Position numbers and translations under genes: made by a program. Positions 42,872-48,838 of a stretch of DNA of 48,838 nucleotides are shown here, piece after piece; the first letter of the stretch is position 1; every line of letters starts with the position of its first letter. The notes beneath the pieces are model-generated. The model was not told the origin of the DNA. It did no database searches and saw nothing but the letters and a program-made list of their open reading frames with translations. Source of the stretch: Desulforhopalus vacuolatus (lineage in GTDB: Bacteria > Desulfobacterota > Desulfobulbia > Desulfobulbales > Desulfocapsaceae); the NCBI RefSeq assembly GCF_016918505.1, contig NZ_JAFFPZ010000021.1:1-48838 (forward strand). The letters run 5' to 3'.

Positions 42872-43891
42872 TTATGCCTCCACAGAACAGGGCAGACACG
42901 GGGCAAACCCCTGCACCACCGTTTCCGGAATCTGTTTGGAAACGCCGCAAATCCCCTTTCCCAGCCAGGAACGCTCAGCGTTCATCTTCCAGACAGCACC
43001 CTCTTCCGCCATAACTACCGGCGATTTGAAAGGGTGCGTTCCAAGCTGTGCTCCGCCACCGTGTTTGCCAAAACGGGTGAGCGGAGTAAACCAGGCACGT
43101 TCGATACCTTCCATCTCCGGCACACAGGGAGCAAGGGTATAGCAGGCGTTGGCGTTACCTGTTGCAGGCAGAGTTTTTTCCTCGATGCTGAGGACCGTGA
43201 AACGTCCTTTCCCGCTGCTGGAGTCCCGTCCATATCCGAAGGTGCCAATACGCTCCAGAGCAGTTTGTAATCCCTGAGAAGTGCAGACAGCCTCATTGAG
43301 CAAAACAAAAAGAGCAAGGGTAACACCTGGCAGCAGAGAAAACACGCCACTGATATATGGGTCAAATCCTTCACCAGTAGTGCCGGTGAGACGATTCACA
43401 CTGTTGTGCATCTCCTCGCTTTCCATGCAAAAGCCTCCTGTACAGCGAACGGCTTCTTCCCGCGCCTCTTCGTCCATTCCCTGAAAGGCCGCAGCAGCCA
43501 CTTCTTCCTCGTTCATCAATGCGGAAATGTCGAACTTGAAGTGCAGGGATTCATCGACAAAAAACCATTTCTGCTTTTTCATCTCTTTACGCGTCTCAAG
43601 AAACTTCTGACGATTTTCCCGCCCTTCCTTATTGATCTGTTTTCCAAAGAGAGAGAGATCCGGGCGGGGCATGGCATAACCGATATCTTTTCCTCTGGAT
43701 ATTTTAGGAAAAGCTGAGGAGACAACACAGAAGGGGTTCTCCTGATATACATTAATCAGCTCCTGAAATTCACTCTTAAGAAGCGTTCCATCGCTGGCGA
43801 ACTGCCAGCAAAGATGGCCGAACAGGGTATCTCCCACAAGGGGAGTGCCAAACAGGCCACCGGGTTTCAGTATTATTTCAAACAATTTCAT
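42872..43891 (-). CDS. csm4: Csm4, type III-A RAMP (crRNA 5' handle binding)
   Basis: A 339-residue protein that binds the crRNA 5' tag and contacts Cas10. It starts KLFEIILKPGGLFGTPLVGDTLFGHLCWQF, shown here as the segments ILKPGGLFGTPLVGD and TLFGHLCWQF, and has GYGRDSSSGKGRFTVLSIEE, the glycine-rich RAMP loop. GAGG precedes the ATG. It lies between csm3 and csm5 in the standard order. Confidence 0.88.
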   Translation of the reverse strand: MKLFEIILKPGGLFGTPLVGDTLFGHLCWQFASDGTLLKSEFQELINVYQENPFCVVSSAFPKISRGKDIGYAMPRPDLSLFGKQINKEGRENRQKFLETRKEMKKQKWFFVDESLHFKFDISALMNEEEVAAAAFQGMDEEAREEAVRCTGGFCMESEEMHNSVNRLTGTTGEGFDPYISGVFSLLPGVTLALFVLLNEAVCTSQGLQTALERIGTFGYGRDSSSGKGRFTVLSIEEKTLPATGNANACYTLAPCVPEMEGIERAWFTPLTRFGKHGGGAQLGTHPFKSPVVMAEEGAVWKMNAERSWLGKGICGVSKQIPETVVQGFAPCLPCSVEA

Positions 43892-43932
43892 GGCAACCTC
43901 ATAAGATTTTTGTCGAGTACAAAAAGTTTTGC

Positions 43933-44628
43933 TCAGATTGCCTGTGTGGCGTCAAATTTTTTCTGTATTTCAGGATCAGCAAAACGGAATTCAACCCGTC
44001 CGTATCCCCGGCTGCCACTTCCTCCAAGAGCATCAAGCTCAAGCAGACACAATCCTTCAAGGAGATACTCCGTGAGATCGTCATCTTCTTCCATCTCTTT
44101 GAGGGTAATAGAAAAATCAAATTCCATTCCTGCCGGAACCCGCTCGGTGAAACGTGGGCTCTCAGCCACACCGCGAATCCGGTCAATGGAGTTTTCTGAT
44201 TTCACCTCCGTAAGGGGAGCCCCATCTTCAAGGATTCGGTTCCGGCATGTCGAATTAAGGGGACAATCGGAAAAAGAAGCGCGGGTGGGACCAATTTTTG
44301 CGGCAGAATCACCATCGGCTCCACTGGTACCAAAGAGCTGAAGCAGTTTCAGTGCCTCCTCTTTTTCTTTCCCTTCAGCGTTCTCCCACGCCTTCGCATT
44401 GACGGGCTTTCCTTCTGTAAAACGCATCAGTCCACTGCGCAATTCCAGCAAAGAGCGAACTTTTCCCTTAAGAGAGGATCCGGGGATAAAAGGTTCATTG
44501 CTGTGAGGATGCTTTACTACCGGATTGTCAGTGCCACCGATACGCATCTCCGTATCGCCAGCACCTATATGAAGGCCACTCCGCAGTATAATTTGTCCTT
44601 TGATTTCCGTTATATTTTTCAGTTTCAT
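43933..44628 (-). CDS. csm3: Csm3, backbone RNase subunit
   Basis: A 231-residue RAMP that forms the backbone of the complex and cuts target RNA at 6-nt steps. The catalytic Asp is probably Asp34 in RIGGTDNPVVKHP, with IPGSSLKGKVRS following. The C-terminal glycine-rich loop is LGGSGSRGYGRVEF. The start is ATG 44628, set by GGAG 6 nt upstream; the ATG at 44646 lacks a site. Usual length. Confidence 0.93.
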   Translation of the reverse strand: MKLKNITEIKGQIILRSGLHIGAGDTEMRIGGTDNPVVKHPHSNEPFIPGSSLKGKVRSLLELRSGLMRFTEGKPVNAKAWENAEGKEKEEALKLLQLFGTSGADGDSAAKIGPTRASFSDCPLNSTCRNRILEDGAPLTEVKSENSIDRIRGVAESPRFTERVPAGMEFDFSITLKEMEEDDDLTEYLLEGLCLLELDALGGSGSRGYGRVEFRFADPEIQKKFDATQAI

Positions 44629-44692
44629 GATTTTCTCCATCACCATATATTATTGAGAGGGTGTGCATACGTGCAGCAGAAATTTTGCGCCT

Positions 44693-45079
44693 TTATTTCG
44701 AATTGTACAGTTTATAAAAAGCCATCAGCGCTTCAAAGAAATTTGTAAATACCCGCAGATCCTCTTTACGTTGTATCTGTTCGATACCACTGCGAATAAA
44801 AGAAACAAAATCAGCACTTACCAAATTGCGTCCCTGAGCATATGCAGCCCGGGCAATAATCAGATGTAACCCCGGCAGAAGCTGCTCAATGTCTATGGAT
44901 TTATTTTTTGCCGCATCGTTAAAGCGCACAACTTCATCAAAAAAACGCCGAAGCTGAGTTCCTTTATTCACCCTGAAATCTCCCCCCAGTTCTTTCGCCA
45001 TCGTCTCTGCCGTTTGAGAAAAAAGCAAAGGGTCAACAATCTTCTTTTCGGCGTCCTTCCACAGGTTAATTTCCCTCAT
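44693..45079 (-). CDS. csm2: Csm2, small subunit
   Basis: A 128-residue helical protein, the small subunit that stacks along the target RNA. The C-terminal half LPGLHLIIARAAYAQGRNLV fits Csm2. AGGAGG before ATG 45079 sets the start; the longer frame from 45184 runs into cas10. Its position between cas10 and csm3 is the standard one. Confidence 0.88.
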   Translation of the reverse strand: MREINLWKDAEKKIVDPLLFSQTAETMAKELGGDFRVNKGTQLRRFFDEVVRFNDAAKNKSIDIEQLLPGLHLIIARAAYAQGRNLVSADFVSFIRSGIEQIQRKEDLRVFTNFFEALMAFYKLYNSK

Positions 45080-45110
45080 TGTATCCTCCTTAAAGATGTA
45101 ACGTCTTATT

Positions 45111-47675
45111 TCAACGCAGATTATATAAAATTGTCCACAACGGAATACGCATTGCGCCACCCATCTCTTCCAGCCAGCGTACAAACTGCTGCATCTCCTT
45201 CAGAGCTTCCTGACGGGCGGTTCCCTGCAGCTTTTTATTTAAATTACGTACCAGCTGATACTGGAACATCGCATGCCAGCGCAGGCACTGCATATCGCTG
45301 CAGGTGATATCTCTTCCCTGAAGGCCTTTCTCCTTTTCTGCCATGTCGATGAACTCGTTGAAACGATAGAAAAGGCTGCCGGAGACATACTCCTGGCGCC
45401 ACAGCTCCATCTCTGTCTGACAGTCAACAAGTTTTTCCAGTGCGTCCCAGGAGATCGTTTCGTTAAAAACAGTAACCCGATTGCGGCCTGTATCTTTGGC
45501 CCGTTCCAGTGCTTCTTCAGCAATATTCGCGACTCTGTCCACCGGCGCATGAGGTTTGCACATACTGATTCCGGCTGAAAAATGGATTTCAGGATTTTTA
45601 CAGACGAAGAGACTGAACTTGTCCCGCAAATAGAGAGCCAGCTCTCGCATCCGATTCCAGGGGCCGATCAAAAAGAGATCATCCCCTCCCGCGAAAACGG
45701 TATAGACTGCCTGAAAGCGTACATCTGATTTCAGCAAATAGGGGAGATAGAGGGAGAAAAAGCTGTCCAGCTGACGACTGAGAGTCGCCATTCGTGAAAT
45801 GGTATAGCGTTCCTCTGGTAAACCACAGCCCATCAGCAGGCCGAGCCGGTCAACGTCGGCTTTGAGAATACCGAGGGCCGGAGTCCCGTGAATGGAGAGA
45901 TCAGCCTCAATATGCCTGGCAAGACAGGCGATGTCGGAAAAAGTCTTTGGTCGACCATCCCGCGCGCCATCCTCGAGTTGTCGCAAATCCTCTTCTTTCC
46001 GACTGAACGCCGTGAGCCTGCCATCCTGCAGATCAATTTCAGAACAGGTGGGGACGTAGCCGTTGAGAAAACGACTGGTCACCGGAGAAAGAGCACGTCC
46101 GTCAGAGTCTAAAGAGGTATTCCAGAGTTTAACAAGGTGACTGGAACTGAGTTTTTCCGCCTCTCCTTCACTGCAGAAACGAAGCTGATAACGGCCCAGC
46201 AGTGGAGCCTGCAGCACCCCATCTCGGGGATCATCCATAATTGCCAGCCATTTATTCTTGACCAGCTGAGTACCGATGGTGATCTGATCCATACAGAGAG
46301 AACAGGAATTTCGGTCATCAACCTGACAATGCACAGTTGCCGGACGAATTGCACAAAAAGGACAAAGCCTGTCGCTGAGATTATTGTTGAATCTCTCAAG
46401 ATACTGCTCCATGGGAACGGCACCGCCGAACTTCTGGAGGTCAATACGACACGATTTCGTTTCCTCCATCTCCTGTTTATGGCGATTCCAGAGAGAACCA
46501 AAATGCTTAGTACTAAACTCATCCTGACGGGCAGCAGTGACGGTAATACCGAAACTGCTGATTCCGTAGGAATTTGCATAGAGCCACTGGTTGATACTGC
46601 CGCAAACCTCGTTGATCTTTTCTCGGGCCTTCTTTGTATTGGCAGCGAGGAGAGTAAATTTTCCGGCGGCGTTAAGAACCACCGCTGTAGCAGGCAGACC
46701 AAGGCTGCGGCAAAGCATATCCGCCGCCAGCTCTGAAAAGAGGGAAACATAAAAAGAACGACCTCGAAGCAATTTGGAACGGTTGGCAGAAGTATCTCCA
46801 CTTGAACTGAATATGAAGTCCTGAATGCCGTAGAAATCACCACCAATAAGAAGAAACTTCTCTTCGCTGCCATTAAAGATTGCCTTCTCTTCCAAACTGT
46901 CGTGCTCACGGTGATAAAGATACAAGGCTGCAGCGAGAGCGCTGGTCGTACGGGCGTGATCGTAAAGGGACACATCCGGCACCACCATTTTCACCCGCGC
47001 CTGCGGAATCATGGAGGTAAAATTTTGCAGTAAAGAATCAAAATGCTCCATCCACAGAGCGACATTGTCACGATTTTTGAGCTGTCTGAGAGCAGCAACA
47101 AACTGATCGTAGAGTTTTTTATATTCCTCTTTCGCCTCTTCTTTTGTTCGCGAGCTGCGCCTCCGGGGAAAAATTGAGGAGCTGTTCAGCGGTTTCAGCG
47201 GATATTCCCACTCAAACTCTTCGATATTCTGTCTGGCATCGTTCGTTCCAAGATCAAGCTGTTCGAAGAGAGGCAGCAGGCGGGTGTTGCGATACTCTCT
47301 GATCTTTATTTCATCGCCCTCCTGAAAACTGGCCCGGTCAAGACCGGAACTGATCCAGTCCGCTTGAGTAATAAGAGATTCCAGGGCATTCTCCGGCTTG
47401 TGGTGGCGGGCAGCCAGGTTGATAAAAAAGCTCTTGTCCTCCCCCCATACAACGGCGTTGAGTTCCTGTGGAAGCACATCTGCCATCTGCTCAATAAAAG
47501 CTGCGGTATAGAGAGCATGACGATGGCTGTGATAATTGTTTTGCTTATTATACGGCTGATAGAGCTCCGTATTATTTTTCTTGTATTCCGGGGAAATCTC
47601 AAGGCCGTCCTGTGCCAGTTTACCGATGTCGTGCATCAGCCCCGCCAGAGCGATTTTCAAGGTTGTGGTATCCAT
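45111..47675 (-). CDS. cas10: Cas10/Csm1, signature subunit of type III-A
   Basis: An 854-residue multidomain protein. The HD nuclease domain has HDIGK (His15, Asp16) for single-stranded DNA cleavage. A zinc ribbon is at CPFC (438-441) and SCSLC (457-461). The Palm2 cyclase motif is GGDD (663-666), preceded by KADVDRLG (605-612). The N-terminal Palm1 motif is GGDFYGIQDFIF. Both HD and GGDD are intact, so it should cut DNA and make cyclic oligoadenylate to drive Csx2 and Card1. AGGAG precedes the ATG. Full length for the family. Confidence 0.97.
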   Translation of the reverse strand: MDTTTLKIALAGLMHDIGKLAQDGLEISPEYKKNNTELYQPYNKQNNYHSHRHALYTAAFIEQMADVLPQELNAVVWGEDKSFFINLAARHHKPENALESLITQADWISSGLDRASFQEGDEIKIREYRNTRLLPLFEQLDLGTNDARQNIEEFEWEYPLKPLNSSSIFPRRRSSRTKEEAKEEYKKLYDQFVAALRQLKNRDNVALWMEHFDSLLQNFTSMIPQARVKMVVPDVSLYDHARTTSALAAALYLYHREHDSLEEKAIFNGSEEKFLLIGGDFYGIQDFIFSSSGDTSANRSKLLRGRSFYVSLFSELAADMLCRSLGLPATAVVLNAAGKFTLLAANTKKAREKINEVCGSINQWLYANSYGISSFGITVTAARQDEFSTKHFGSLWNRHKQEMEETKSCRIDLQKFGGAVPMEQYLERFNNNLSDRLCPFCAIRPATVHCQVDDRNSCSLCMDQITIGTQLVKNKWLAIMDDPRDGVLQAPLLGRYQLRFCSEGEAEKLSSSHLVKLWNTSLDSDGRALSPVTSRFLNGYVPTCSEIDLQDGRLTAFSRKEEDLRQLEDGARDGRPKTFSDIACLARHIEADLSIHGTPALGILKADVDRLGLLMGCGLPEERYTISRMATLSRQLDSFFSLYLPYLLKSDVRFQAVYTVFAGGDDLFLIGPWNRMRELALYLRDKFSLFVCKNPEIHFSAGISMCKPHAPVDRVANIAEEALERAKDTGRNRVTVFNETISWDALEKLVDCQTEMELWRQEYVSGSLFYRFNEFIDMAEKEKGLQGRDITCSDMQCLRWHAMFQYQLVRNLNKKLQGTARQEALKEMQQFVRWLEEMGGAMRIPLWTILYNLR

Positions 47676-47730
47676 CTGTTCTCCTGTGTATTATTTCAAG
47701 GAATCTTAATTCATCTGGAAATGTTGCAGT

Positions 47731-48654
47731 TCACGGTTTTACCTCTATACCTATCTGCCCAAAGCCAAAGGCAGTCTGTTTCCCCAGGCCCACCCGCTCC
47801 GCGTAGCGGAAAAAAGGAAGGTATTCATCGAGTTCGCCTGTAAATGAAAGCTCTCCCATCACTCCGCCAAAGAGCATGTTGTTCTTCTGCCTGTTTGAGT
47901 AGCGTTGATACTCTATCCAGCGGGTGGAATCTGCAGCCGTTGAAATCTGTTCCGCCGTTGCGCATAACCTCTTGAAATCATAAGAGAGATGCGGATCGCC
48001 ATAGCTGCTTTCAAGGATATGAATACGGCGGAGAGCTGCACGCACAAGATGGAGAAAAGTGACGCGGCGGAGAAAGGAGTTTTCAAACTTGAGCCGCAGA
48101 GGACTCTGCAGGGAGAAGAGAATACGAGACGCTGTATCACCGGCTGGTGCCAGAGCAAGCTGCTCCGGCTTTACAGCGGACAATCTTTTTTCTTCTCCGC
48201 TGTAAATTGTTTTTCCAGCTACAGAAACTGAGGAGAGCGCATAGCGCCCCTCCTGTCGTTTCGTCCCCTTGCCAAGCCCGCTGTTACCCATCTCCTGGAG
48301 ACAGTAGATAATGTGAGGTAAAAATCCCGTGGCAGGGCCAAGGAGGGTGAGACCAAAACGAAGAGTCTCTCCCGGCTGATACTCCCGTTTCTCTTCGCTG
48401 GGAGGCAAAAGGATATAGGGATGAGGCCGGGCTGAAACCCGGCTCTCCTGCAGTTTTTCCGTTGCAAAAATAAGTGCATAGGCGCAGGAAGCGTTGAGAA
48501 GGCAGCTTTCGCACTGTTGATTGCGCAAGGTGCAGGCAACCTTTTTCAACGCATGCCCAAAGGCACCACGCAGGGTAGAACCCTTGAAAACAGGGAGAAT
48601 TGCGGTGGTAACAAAACAGCATTCGATATCAAGAGGAAGGAAAGCAAGGGACAT
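47731..48654 (-). CDS. cas6: Cas6, pre-crRNA processing endoribonuclease
   Basis: A 307-residue RAMP protein that cuts the repeat transcript to release crRNAs. It has a cysteine cluster (CESCLLNASC, about residues 48-57), a long central part and the C-terminal glycine-rich loop AERVGLGKQTAFGFGQIGIE typical of Cas6. A single histidine or tyrosine active site cannot be assigned by eye. It is upstream of cas10 with a 55-bp gap and is the first gene of the operon visible here. Confidence 0.85.
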   Translation of the reverse strand: MSLAFLPLDIECCFVTTAILPVFKGSTLRGAFGHALKKVACTLRNQQCESCLLNASCAYALIFATEKLQESRVSARPHPYILLPPSEEKREYQPGETLRFGLTLLGPATGFLPHIIYCLQEMGNSGLGKGTKRQEGRYALSSVSVAGKTIYSGEEKRLSAVKPEQLALAPAGDTASRILFSLQSPLRLKFENSFLRRVTFLHLVRAALRRIHILESSYGDPHLSYDFKRLCATAEQISTAADSTRWIEYQRYSNRQKNNMLFGGVMGELSFTGELDEYLPFFRYAERVGLGKQTAFGFGQIGIEVKP

Positions 48655-48838
48655 AAATGACTCACGAAAATTCAGATTTGGAGGGGATATTCCTTTTTAT
48701 TATAAAAAAATCAGTGGTGTCCGGTTAGAAAATTGCATGTTTCTTTTTTAACCGTTTTCGTGGTCGTGGACTGCATTTTCGTTTGTGTATTTGCATAGCT
48801 GCTGCCTGTTCTGCTGCCTGCTGTCTTGCTTCATTACG
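48655..48838 (-). other. Region upstream of cas6 with a possible gene 3' end
   Basis: A minus-strand frame enters from the right edge and stops at 48725-48727. It ends in QQAAEQAAAMQIHKRKCS, RPRKRLKK, then KHAIF, a basic tail. It could be the end of a gene cut by the window, but 37 codons are too few to assign. The 70 bp before cas6 must hold its ribosome-binding site and perhaps a promoter; none was recognised. Confidence 0.3.

Noticed and set aside
46109-46975. A 288-codon minus-strand frame within cas10
   Set aside because: Out-of-frame overlap with cas10, which is full length and has all its motifs.

Overview
This window is bacterial chromosome and looks like an anaerobic Desulfobacterota-type (deltaproteobacterial) genome. 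The signs are an MglA-type GTPase with a roadblock partner, a TAXI-TRAP transporter, a stand-alone FMN glutamate-synthase-like protein, short ThiC and ThiF forms, two TatA-type proteins and a Csm-type CRISPR locus with several cyclic-oligoadenylate accessory proteins. The taxon is inferred from gene content only; no rRNA or tRNA gene was seen.

Layout. 1-3041 (minus strand): roadblock/LC7 protein, MglA-like GTPase and a long acidic protein with a 175-residue in-frame duplication that runs off the left edge. 3347-10920 (plus): housekeeping genes tatD, yggS, topoisomerase III, rsfS, threonine synthase, two tatA-like genes and a ModE-type regulator. 11185-12303 (minus): cyclopropane fatty acid synthase. 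12921-15916 (plus): TAXI solute-binding protein, an intrinsic terminator, then the fused TRAP permease. 17116-18756: FMN glutamate-synthase-like protein. 20761-24307: TPP riboswitch and thiS-thiG-thiH-thiF-thiE. 24294-31668: an accessory island with a truncated Fic protein, a membrane-anchored Mrr-like nuclease, IS30 and IS3 fragments, a MITE and a type II restriction-modification pair. 31749-31915: a decayed type I-E-like mini CRISPR array. 32095-33854: a second TPP riboswitch, a thiS'-'thiE deletion scar and thiC. 34141: thioredoxin 2. 34934-48654: a type III-A CRISPR system.

The CRISPR locus reads on the minus strand as cas6, cas10/csm1, csm2, csm3, csm4, csm5, csx20, a Card1/Can2-type CARF nuclease, cas1, two tandem cas2 genes and an 8-repeat array. 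A CARF-HEPN protein (Csx2/TM1812 type) faces it on the plus strand. Cas10 has both an HD motif and a GGDD motif, so it should cut DNA and make cyclic oligoadenylate. The CARF-HEPN RNase and the Card1-like nuclease are the likely effectors, and Csx20 the likely off-switch.

The window is unusually rearranged. At least four dispersed repeat families occur: RAYT/REP elements ending in TCAAGACCTGACCC, with ten palindromic cores and only 3' transposase remnants; a 140-165 bp inverted-repeat element starting GGGTATCTTGAATAA; a purine-rich GGGAGAC block with a conserved flank; and GACGCC palindromes. Duplication scars include two half thi operons that together make one complete pathway, a thiC tail after trxC, a second Card1 tail, a solitary CRISPR repeat, and a cas2 tail beside csx2.
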